Shown: positions 52,540-61,000 of the stretch, one piece after another | Position numbering within the stretch: the stretch's first letter is position 1 | Layout of the letters: each line of letters opens with the position of its first letter | Notes under the pieces: generated by a model | Seen by the model: only the letters and a program-made list of their open reading frames with translations | What the model was told of the DNA's origin: nothing | Database searches by the model: none | Origin: Wagnerdoeblera intermedia | Lineage (GTDB): Bacteria; Pseudomonadota; Alphaproteobacteria; Rhodobacterales; Rhodobacteraceae | Direction: 5' to 3' (one strand) | NCBI RefSeq assembly: GCF_042647465.1 | Contig: NZ_JBHRVN010000007.1 | DNA length: 64,000 nucleotides | Translations under genes and position numbers: made by a program

Positions 52540-53345
52540 TACAGGCCCTCCCGAAGACCGATCACGGCATTGCCGTTGCTAAGCCCGTAGCTGTGGAGCA
52601 GCGCTACGCGCAGCCCAAGTAAACGAAGGATGGCGTCGCGTCCGCGGCGGCCAAGCTGAACACGATCAATCAAATCCTGATAGGAAACAGGGTCTTGTGC
52701 TTCAGTCAGAACAGTGCGCACGGCTTCCTGTGCCATCTCGTCATCCTCTCGCACGGAGAGGATCAGGAGCGCGTCATCCGTCGCCGCTGGATTGATATGC
52801 TGATCTGTCAGAAGACGAACAGCGTCCAACTGGCCGGTGCCAATAGCCTGTTCGGCAATTTTGGGCAGCGTCTGAGAAAGCCTGGAGCCGTCATAACGGG
52901 CCTTGGGGCGCACTGACCATCCAATCGCCTCACCATTGTGGCCGAGGGTCAGAAGATCAAAGTAGTGGGTGAAAGTTTTTCCGCCGTCGGTCCAGTTAAA
53001 CCCTGCCTGCTCTTCGATGTAGCGAATGCCGGGATTAAACATGAGGGCCAGCGCGTGGTCGCGCTCAAGTCGGCTGTCGAGAATAAGGATCTGCCCGCCT
53101 TGAGCCGGCACCGGCAGATTGCAAATAATGCTGCGATGCGAAATTCCCGCCGATGCACGACCCGCGTAGCGATCTGAGGTGCTTCCCCGTGTTGGCTGCA
53201 AGGCTGATTGATCCCTGCAGGCGTTTTCGGCAAGGACCGCATTGGCCTTCAGGCGATCGCGCAGCGAGCGCTTCTGCCTGAATGGCTGCTTACGGGGCGG
53301 TTTCGTTCCGAATTCAGTGACTTTCTTCGTGTCTTTGAGCTTCAT
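52539..53345 (-). CDS. TnsA-like endonuclease of the transposon, with altered catalytic motif
   Basis: A 268-aa protein placed like TnsA, which cuts the 5' ends of Tn7 so that the element leaves by cut-and-paste. The core shows SRLERDHALALMFNP (Glu), a conserved strand IRYIEEQAGFNW, then HYFDLLTLGHNGE (Asp) and WSVRPKARYDG. In active TnsA the last motif is (E/Q)-V-K-P; here it reads S-V-R-P, so the catalytic Lys is Arg and cleavage may be lost. A basic N-terminus (TKPPRKQPFRQKRSLRDR) precedes the domain. The ATG at 53345 is chosen because sequence before it is not TnsA-like. Confidence 0.75.
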   Translation of the reverse strand: MKLKDTKKVTEFGTKPPRKQPFRQKRSLRDRLKANAVLAENACRDQSALQPTRGSTSDRYAGRASAGISHRSIICNLPVPAQGGQILILDSRLERDHALALMFNPGIRYIEEQAGFNWTDGGKTFTHYFDLLTLGHNGEAIGWSVRPKARYDGSRLSQTLPKIAEQAIGTGQLDAVRLLTDQHINPAATDDALLILSVREDDEMAQEAVRTVLTEAQDPVSYQDLIDRVQLGRRGRDAILRLLGLRVALLHSYGLSNGNAVIGLREGL

Positions 53346-54316
53346 CTGTGATCCCCGGAGGGTGAGCGATATTGGCCGACAAAACGCGCATCGCGTTGTC
53401 GGGACGGAGGAGGTCATCGCGCAGGCTTCATACCGCTCGTCAGACAAGCCGCGTCCGTTCGCAGTCCTGAGGACTTCGTCCAGCCTTGAGGCGTAGTCAG
53501 ATGTGATCTCCGATCGCGTGCGAGTGCCCGAGATCGCAACAAGCTGTATGATGCGCCGACGCGGGGTCGATGCTTCTTCTGGTTTTCTTTTCGGTCCTCT
53601 GCCTGTCTGCCAAACCCGTTAAGGCTTCCGCACGCATTTGAAGACTGCGCACGATCTTGCCATGGATTTATCCAGATTCAGAGTCTTTTCTTTATTATCA
53701 GTGCCTTAGCCGAAAATCTCGACGCTGGCCATTTTCGGAATCTATCTTCTCACCGCCCCGAGACCGCGAGGTCAGGGCAGGGGTATTGCAACCCCTTGGC
53801 TGGCATTTTCTTTTTTGGGGAGAAATCAGAGCCAGCTGACAAGGCTGAAGGCTCCATTTGCATGGTCTGGGTTTGTGAGAACTGGGACGGTTTGGATTTT
53901 CCCAATTCCGCAGACACGAAAGACCGTAACCCGATCACGGCAAAGCCGCCTCCCAGTGCCCAGTGGCTGTGGGAAACCGCATCAACGATTCGGATCGACG
54001 CTGCGCCCTGGAAAGGCTGGCCCCCGATCGTCATCGTATCTGTGGTTTTGTCCTGGATCGTCATTGGTCCGGCTCTCATGTCTCACAAATCGGAAGATAA
54101 AGCACTTCTGTGGCCGCAAAAGGCCCTGGCGAAAGTTTCCTGTGGATTGCGGCGGAATTTTCCCTGGAATATCCCGGACTTAGCTCTGTGCGGCAGCACC
54201 AGGCGCATGAAAATAAACAAGATTTTCACCCTGGGGGTGCTGCGAAAAAATTTTTACGCCTTGAGGCTGTGGCTCCTTGCGAACAGGATGAATTTGGCGC
54301 GCAGGCTCGCCTTTGA
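53346..54316. other. 970-base stretch holding the transposon right end; no clear gene
   Basis: AT-richer than the rest of the window and without a convincing gene. A weak open frame on the minus strand (53750-54079) has no recognisable features. CCTGGCGAAAGT (54125-54136) and GAATATCCCGGA (54167-54178) are inverted partners of the left-end TnsB-type sites. The composition fits imported DNA plus the upstream control region of the tnsABC operon. Confidence 0.45.
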
Positions 54317-54505
54317 CAGAAACGCGCCAAATATGGAGATCTCCAGGTGCTGGCATTCAGAGCAATTCCCGACGAGCACGCAGCGCTTGGATGCTCCCCG
54401 ATTCTGCGGGGTGCGCGTCTCATTCTGGGATATGCGGCCGAGCACGGCGGGATTGAGCTGACGCAGACCAAAGCCTTCAAGCGCAGTTTTGTTGCCTGGG
54501 TGTGA
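54317..54505 (+). pseudogene. fragment of an unidentified coding sequence
   Basis: The plus-strand frame from 54317 to the TGA at 54503-54505 reads like real protein (GDLQVLAFRAIPDEHAALG, ARLILGYAAEHGGIELTQ, TKAFKRSFVAW) but has no start codon with a ribosome site and stops abruptly. It is probably the internal part of a gene whose two ends were lost in the rearrangement beside the transposon. I do not recognise the family with certainty. Confidence 0.45.
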
Positions 54506-54515
54506 TTTTCCGCGC

Positions 54516-54538
54516 AGAACTGACCCGGGGTCAGTTCT
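54516..54538. repeat. 11-bp perfect inverted repeat after the secretion operon
   Basis: AGAACTGACCC (54516-54526) and GGGTCAGTTCT (54528-54538) around a single G. It lies 32 bases after the stop of the adaptor gene on the minus strand and 10 bases after the gene fragment on the plus strand. No T-run follows. It could be a terminator, or the joined ends of a lost insertion sequence. Confidence 0.5.
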
Positions 54539-54569
54539 AAGCGGCAATCAACATCGGATGTCCATGAAA

Positions 54570-55763
54570 TTAGTTCAGCCGCGCCTTGAGAATAGGCCGC
54601 AGCAAATAGCTGATGACCGGGCGATTGCCATTGATGATATCGACCTCGGCAATCATTCCCGGACGGATAGGTAGGATCTGGCCATTATGTTGAAGGGCGT
54701 TGCTCTCCGTTCGCAGAAGGATCTGATAATAGACCTCCTTGCCGCGGAGCGTGGTTTCTTCGATGGTATCGGCGCTGATCTGCTCCAGCCGTCCCGTCAG
54801 ATCGCCGTAGACCGAATAGTCATAGGCAGTGATCTTGACCCTGGCCGTCATTCCAACCGCCAGAAACGCGACGTCCTGAGGGCGCACCTTTGCCTCGATC
54901 AGCAGTTGTTCGTCGAGGGGGAGGATCTCCATGATGGCTTCGCCCGGCTGGATGACGCCGCCACGAGTGGTCACGAGAATATTGTTCACCATGCCGCGTA
55001 CCGGCGAAACGATCTCGGTGCGGCGCAATTGGTCTTCCCGTTGGCGCAGGGACTGTTCCAGCGCGCCCAGCTCGGCCTTGCGCGCGGAAAGCTCGGTATA
55101 GGCGTCCTGGGTGTAGCTCGTTAGCAGTTCGGTCAGCTCTCCGCGTAGGCGTTCCGTATCCTGTCGCAGTCGCAACAAGTCCATCTCGCTGACGGCACCT
55201 CTTTGGACCAGTGGCTCGAGCAACGACAGCTGGCGCTTGGCGATGTCGAGTTCCGATGTTAGAGCGGCGCTGCGTTCACGGAGGTTGTTGCGCCGGGCGT
55301 CGAACAGCGCCTGTTCGTCCAGCGCCTCGGGGCTTTTGGCCGGGACGCCCTCAGAGAAATAGATATGGTCCTCGCCGCGCGCTTCTGCCGCGAGCCGGGC
55401 GATGGCTGCGCGAAGGCTCCGCGCCTGCGCTTGACCTTCCAGAAAGGCCGCAGCAAAGCGGGTATCGTCCAGCTGCAACAATGGCTGGCCTGCCTCGACG
55501 ATGTCACCTTCCTGCACAAGCATGGTCTCAAGGATGCCGCCCTCGAGGCTTTGAATGCGTTGCAGGCGGCTGAGCGGGATAACCCGCCCCTCGCCGCGTG
55601 TGACCTCATCGATCCGCGCCAAGGACGCCCAGCCCAGAAAGCAGGCAACGACGAGTATGCACGTCCACATCATCCGCCGGGCTGTGCGTGTGATCATGGC
55701 CTGTTCGGCCACGACGGCATCCTGCAGGCGAACATGGCCGGGCTTGAAATCTCTGTTAGCCAA
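54570..55763 (-). CDS. type I secretion periplasmic adaptor, HlyD/LapC family
   Basis: Membrane fusion protein (397 aa) of a type I secretion system. One N-terminal transmembrane helix (MMWTCILVVACFLGWASLAR, about 30-50) is followed by RIDEVTRGEGRVIPLSRLQ, the standard HlyD opening. Then come lipoyl halves (VQEGDIVEAGQPLLQLD; RTEIVSPVRGMVNNI) around a long coiled coil (about 105-265). The C-terminal signature IRPGMIAEVDIINGNRPVIS is near the end. It overlaps the exporter gene by 8 bases. It bridges the ABC exporter to an outer-membrane TolC/LapE protein not present in the window. Confidence 0.92.
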   Translation of the reverse strand: MANRDFKPGHVRLQDAVVAEQAMITRTARRMMWTCILVVACFLGWASLARIDEVTRGEGRVIPLSRLQRIQSLEGGILETMLVQEGDIVEAGQPLLQLDDTRFAAAFLEGQAQARSLRAAIARLAAEARGEDHIYFSEGVPAKSPEALDEQALFDARRNNLRERSAALTSELDIAKRQLSLLEPLVQRGAVSEMDLLRLRQDTERLRGELTELLTSYTQDAYTELSARKAELGALEQSLRQREDQLRRTEIVSPVRGMVNNILVTTRGGVIQPGEAIMEILPLDEQLLIEAKVRPQDVAFLAVGMTARVKITAYDYSVYGDLTGRLEQISADTIEETTLRGKEVYYQILLRTESNALQHNGQILPIRPGMIAEVDIINGNRPVISYLLRPILKARLN

Positions 55764-57903
55764 GGCGCATCTCCTGGCGGCCTGCCTGTGATCCGCTCAT
55801 AAGGTCACTCAGATTGCCATCCATCACAACCTTGCCCGCCTGCAACACGACCCCGCGTGTTCCCAAGCCGAGAAGTGCGCGTTTATGCGTGGAAATTACA
55901 ACAGTTCGACCCTTGAGAAATTCTTGCAGGTAGCCGATCAGACGGGCCTCTGCCGCCTGATCGAGGCTGGAAGTTGGTTCGTCCAGCAAGACGATCCGGG
56001 GATCCTGCAGAATAACTCGGGCAATGCCGACCGCCTGCCTTTGGCCCGTCGAAAGGCTGCCTGACCCGGTGATAGCCATGTCGAGCCCCAAAGGATGGGC
56101 CCGTACTGCGGGGCCCAGCCCGGTGGCATCCAGCGCAGAGAACAGGGCTTCGTCGTCATGCGCCTCACCATCAAGAAGCAGGTTTTCCCGCAATGTGCCG
56201 TGAAACAGCGCTATTTCCTGAGGCAGATAGCCAATCGACCGGCGCAGGTCGGCCGGATCGATCTGGCCCAGGCTCACATCATCGAGGAGAATACGGCCAG
56301 CATCGGGCTCGCGCAGGCCCGACATCAGGCGGAGCAGGCTGGATTTCCCCGCCCCGTTGTTTCCCAACAAGATGACATGCTGCCCCGCTGCAATTTCGAG
56401 CGCTGTGACATCCAGCGTGAGTGGAGCCTCGGGTCCATAGCGGAACTGGATCCCTTCCAGCCGATAGTGCCCTCTCAGAGCGGATTTGTGCACGAAGGCG
56501 CGGCCCGGCGGACGCTCGACTGGCGCCGCCATCACAGCGTCAAGTCCCTCGATGGCTGCCTTGACATGCTGCCAACGCACTAGAATGCCCGTCATCTGGT
56601 TGATCGGGGCGACAGCGCGCGACGCAAGCATCGAACAGGCGATCAGCGCGCCCTGTGTCATCTCGCCCGCACCGATCCGATAGACGCCGTAGACCACCAC
56701 CCCGACATAGCACAATTGCTGTACCATCCCGGCACTGTGCAGCAAAAAGCCCGACAGGCGGCGGAATTCCAAACTGTCCTGAGAGAGTTGTTCGGTCAGC
56801 TCTTCCCAAAGGCGCAGGTTGCGACCTTCAGAGCGGGTTGTCTTTATAGTTTCCAGATGCTCGACTGCCTCAAGCAGCAGCCCCTGCTTTACCGCTCCCT
56901 CGCGCAGGTTTTGGCGCGAGAGGGCGGCGAGGCGGCCTTGGAGCAACAGGCTGGGCAAAAGCATTAGCCCGATCGCAGCAAGCGGCACCCAGACGATCGG
57001 CCCGCCCACAAAGGCGATCAGCGACAGAAACAGTGCGAGAAATGGAAGATCGCTAATGGCTCCCACTGTTGCTGCCGTCAGAAATTCGCGCACAGTTTCA
57101 AATTCACGCAACTGTCCTGTGAATGCGCCCGTCGAACCCGGACGGGCAGAAAGGCGCATCTGCAACAGCTGCGCGAAAAGCTGGGACGAAAGTTCCCTGT
57201 CAAGCCGCTTTCCGGTCGCATCCAGAAGATGTGCGCGCAGCGACCGCAGCATGAACTCTAGAAAGACGGCAATGCCGACGCCGATGGTCAGGACCCACAA
57301 GGTGTCATATGCAGTTGTCGGGATGACACGGTCATAGACCTGCAGGGCGAAGAGCGAAGTCACCACGGCCAGCAGATTGACGAAAAAGGATGCAACTCCT
57401 ACCTCGGCGAAGATCGGCCAGCAGTCCCGAAGGGGGCCCCGCATCCAGTGTTCGTCCATGCGACGCGCATAGTTTTCCGCGCGGCTATCGCCGCGATAAC
57501 GCGGCCTTGCCAAGATGGTGGTGCCTGTCACTGTATCGACGAGCTGCGAGCGGCCAAGTTGAACTTCACCGCCGCCCACCTCGGGCAAAAGCACGACCGC
57601 TTTGTCTTCGTGCCACTCAATGAGCAAGAAGGTCCCACCGTCCTTGCGGACAAGCAGTGCAGGGAGTAATAGCGGCTCAATCTCGGTTGGGCGCATATGG
57701 GCGATCCTTGCGGTCAGTCCAACACGCCGCAAGGCTCGGGGCACATCGTCAAGCGCAAGGCGTCCAGCCGTCAGCGGCAAACCTTCGGCGAGTTCCGCCT
57801 CTCGTGTGTCGCGCCCGAAGTGACGGCACAACAGGACTAAGCCTTGACGTAGACCGTCGTCCTGACACGGTATAAGATTTGCTAGTGGCTGTTCTTGTTG
57901 CAA
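55756..57903 (-). CDS. type I secretion ABC permease/ATPase, LapB-like
   Basis: ABC exporter of 715 aa for a large RTX protein. Residues 1-140 are a C39-like domain without the catalytic Cys (DDGLRQGLVLLCRHFGRD where a peptidase has a Cys-Gly motif), so it binds rather than cuts the substrate, as in HlyB and LapB. Six transmembrane segments follow (about 160-430). The ATPase has Walker A GNNGAGKSS (near 520), signature LSTGQRQAVG and Walker B RIVLLDEPTSSLDQ. It lies just downstream of the adhesin gene in the same direction, so its substrate is almost certainly that protein. Confidence 0.93.
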   Translation of the reverse strand: MQQEQPLANLIPCQDDGLRQGLVLLCRHFGRDTREAELAEGLPLTAGRLALDDVPRALRRVGLTARIAHMRPTEIEPLLLPALLVRKDGGTFLLIEWHEDKAVVLLPEVGGGEVQLGRSQLVDTVTGTTILARPRYRGDSRAENYARRMDEHWMRGPLRDCWPIFAEVGVASFFVNLLAVVTSLFALQVYDRVIPTTAYDTLWVLTIGVGIAVFLEFMLRSLRAHLLDATGKRLDRELSSQLFAQLLQMRLSARPGSTGAFTGQLREFETVREFLTAATVGAISDLPFLALFLSLIAFVGGPIVWVPLAAIGLMLLPSLLLQGRLAALSRQNLREGAVKQGLLLEAVEHLETIKTTRSEGRNLRLWEELTEQLSQDSLEFRRLSGFLLHSAGMVQQLCYVGVVVYGVYRIGAGEMTQGALIACSMLASRAVAPINQMTGILVRWQHVKAAIEGLDAVMAAPVERPPGRAFVHKSALRGHYRLEGIQFRYGPEAPLTLDVTALEIAAGQHVILLGNNGAGKSSLLRLMSGLREPDAGRILLDDVSLGQIDPADLRRSIGYLPQEIALFHGTLRENLLLDGEAHDDEALFSALDATGLGPAVRAHPLGLDMAITGSGSLSTGQRQAVGIARVILQDPRIVLLDEPTSSLDQAAEARLIGYLQEFLKGRTVVISTHKRALLGLGTRGVVLQAGKVVMDGNLSDLMSGSQAGRQEMRLG

Positions 57904-57965
57904 CTTTTTTCCTTGTTGGGCGGGACGGGCCGATCAGATAACTTTGTGCAAAGTTTGTGCCTGTC

Positions 57966-58005
57966 GCCGTGACAAGGTGCTTGGATTTTCACGCCTTGTC
58001 ACGGC
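57966..58005 (-). terminator. 12-bp stem-loop between adhesin and exporter genes
   Basis: Perfect arms 57966-57977 and 57994-58005 with a 16-base loop, in the 119-base gap between the adhesin stop (58023) and the exporter start (57903). There is no T-run on the minus strand. It may partly stop or stabilise transcripts so that adhesin and exporter are made in different amounts. Confidence 0.45.
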
Positions 58006-58022
58006 CGAGTTAGCGCAACCTA

Positions 58023-61000
58023 TCAAGTGGTGAAAACGGTCACCGCCTCCTCCACTTCAAAAGTCGCTCCACCGAGGGTGTAAAGCTGGAAACCACCACT
58101 CACTCCGCCAGCGACGGCACCAAGTGCGGTCACACTGTCCGCGCTGTCACCGGTGATGCGCAACAGGTCGGGCGCATCGGTCAGGGCGAGAACCGTTTCT
58201 TCGTCTAGCGTCAGCGAACTCCCGGCATCGCCGGCGCCCAGATCGATTGTCTCGATCGAGGTTGCGCGCGTCGGGCCCGTCAGGTCGATGGCTGTGCCGC
58301 CGGCGACTTGCAGGATGTCCAGCCCGGTGCCCCCATCCAGCAGCACAAAGCCGTCGTCGGCGATCAGGATCAGGTCATCGCCATCACCGGCCCGCAGGAT
58401 GTCCGCTCCGCCGTTGCCTTGCAGCGTGTCATCACCCGCATAGGAATAAAGCCGGTCGGCGGCCGCGGTGCCCGTCATCGTTTCGCTGTCAGAGTCGCCC
58501 TCTTGATACGGCAGGCTATCACCCAGCAGCGTGTTCAGGGCGTTGGCGTCCAGCAAACGGCCGATCGTGTCGGTTGCAGTGGCACCGGAACTGTCTGTCG
58601 CGGTAATCGACAGGTTGTCTAGAACCGCCGCATTCAGGTCGACGTTCAGCCCGAGGAGGGTTGCGGCATTGGCGATCTGCACGGTCGCAAGCAGTTCGTT
58701 GATCGCGAGGTTGTCAATGTTGCCCCCATTCAGCGCCGTGATTTGCAGCGTCGAGCTTGGGGCGACCAGACCCAAAAGGCCAGGGTTGTTCACGACCTCA
58801 AGCTTGAGCCCGAGTTCTGCCGCAAGCGCTTGCGAACCGGCCAGTTCAAGGGGCACCAGATCGACGCTTATCAGCGGGCTGTAGCGCAGGGTGACAGAGC
58901 GAAGGTTGCCGTTGGCATCCGCTGCCGTCAGATGCTGCTGTCCCAGCAGAACAACCCCAAGCGCGTCAAGGCCAAGGATCGACAATAGGGCGTTGCTGCC
59001 CACCTGCACTTCGGGGGCCACGTTGTTGGGCACCAGCGGATCAGCGGGTGGCAGTGTCATGCCGCTGCCGTCAAAGGTCACGCTGGTCGCGGCGCTGTCG
59101 CCTTCAGCATCGACGATCACGCCATTGACAACCGTGGTCCCACCCAGAACCGATGTCGCTTGGGTCGCCTCGTCCACGACTAGGTTGCCATTCGCAAGCA
59201 GGGCCTCGATCACCGCTGTCATGCTGGCGGCATCCCCCACAAGGTTGACGCCTTCCAGACGGATCTCCTGATCGACAGCCCCCGTAGCGAAGCCGCCAAG
59301 GAAACCGCCGGTCGTGCTGATCGAAACGACCGTCGCGCCAGTACCTGCAGGATCATAGGCGAAATGCAGATAGTTCGTCAGGTTCAGACTCGTGGAACCG
59401 ATCTTCCCCTCGCCGATCAGCAGGCCACTCAGGTCCAGAATGTCGCCGCCGTTAGGCACTGGCCGTGCGTCGAAATCGGTGATGGTATCGACAGCCGGAC
59501 TGCCCGTCGTTGCACCATCGCCTTTTTCCCACAGGAAAAGATCGATGCCTGTACCGCCGCTCATCGTGTCGTTGCCGATCCCACCGCTCAGGATGTCCAA
59601 GCCATCACCACCATTCAGGCTGTCGTTGCCCGCCCCGCCGCGCAGGATGTCGCTGCCACCAAGGCCACTGATCGTGTCGTTGCCCTCGTAGCCATAGATG
59701 CGATCTTCGCCTGCGCCGCCGACAAGGCTGTCAGCTCCAATGCCGCCCTCCGTGAGGTAGGTGGGGCTGTTGTTCGACAGCAACGACAGGCTCAGTAGAT
59801 CGCTGCGCGATTCGGTGTCGCTGAAGCCGGTCGAGTCTTGGGCCGAGATCGCGAAGGTGCTACCCAGACCGATGAACAACGCGTCACTAAAATAGACCGT
59901 TCCGAGGAACTCATTCAGCCTTTGGTTGTCTATCGGTCCTCCGCCAATCGCCGAGATCGTGATCGATGCGCTAAAATCTAAAATCCCCAAGTCGTTGCTG
60001 TTGTCGACCTGGAGGCCGAATTCGGTCGCCAGTGCCGAGGATGCCTGGAACGCCGCGCCCAGTGAAATATCGATCGCCGTGAGAGAGATCGTCACTGAGG
60101 TGATGTTGTTGTTTGGATCAACTGCTTGGAAGGCCTGTTGCTCGCTGAAGTCGAGTAGACCCAGCGCTTCAAGGCTGACCAGATCAAGAAGGCTGTTCGA
60201 TTCCCCTAGCGCGACAGTCGGCGCCTGCTGCGTCTCGGCTGCTATCAGTGAGACACCGGTTGCGTCATAACTATAGGAGCCTGTTGCCATGTTGATCGCA
60301 AAGGTCTCGCCCCTGATCGTCCCGACGGTCAGGGTATCGGTCGGCGCGTCGAAGCTGTAAAACGAACTACTGGGCACCAGGTCAGAGCTTCCGGTGACAA
60401 CCGGGGCACCGGCGCCGTCATAGCTGAATACAATCCCGTCGAGGCTGATCTGCGAAACACGACCTGCGCCATCGGCCCCAAATGTATCGACCATCGACCC
60501 AGTAATTGGGACCGTAGTTGGTGAAGTCACCGCGAAAAGCGCGGGCGCCGAGGCCTGTGGCAGCCCGTCGACCAGACCGATGCTCAGGGACGCAGGCGCA
60601 CTCGTATTGCCAGAGGCATCGGTCGCTGTCACCGCAAAATCAACCGACAGTGTATCGGCGGCACCCACGACCGGATGGTCAAGGGGCTGGCTCAGGGTCA
60701 GGCTGTAGGCGCCTGCAGTCGTCACAGTCAGCACCGCCACCACTTGCCCGTCGGCGGAGCCGGTCAGCGTGAAGGTGTCACCCGAGAAAACCCCTGCATC
60801 CCAGACCAGCAGTTGGCCGCCGGAAGACAGTCCGGCAGGACCCGTCGCAGCAACGCTTGCAACGCCGCTGCCACTTCCGTCACTCAGCTGCATGCTTCCG
60901 GTCGTCGAAATCGGGTTAAGCTCGACCCCGCTTTCCGAAAGGCTGGTCTCCGCGCTTTGCAGCAGCGGCGCGGTGGTGTCGGGCACGGTGTTGATGACCG

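Larger units (their letters stand above)
46976..54220. mobile_element. TnsABC-type transposon, disrupted; right boundary approximate
   Basis: Three genes on the minus strand in the order TnsA-, TnsB-, TnsC-like (overlapping stops and starts), a terminator after tnsC, repeated sites at the left end and inverted matches at 54125-54136 and 54167-54178. No TnsD/TniQ, TnsE, resolvase or CRISPR-Cas genes are seen. The transposase is interrupted by an IS1380-family insertion, so the element cannot move by itself. The right terminus is not fixed; AAATAAACA at 54211-54219 is one possible ACA end. No target duplication was found. Confidence 0.6.

Noticed and set aside
53750..54079. 109-codon minus-strand open frame near the transposon right end
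   Set aside because: No ribosome site, no recognised motif, and it overlaps the proposed upstream region of the transposon; kept only as an unexplained stretch.
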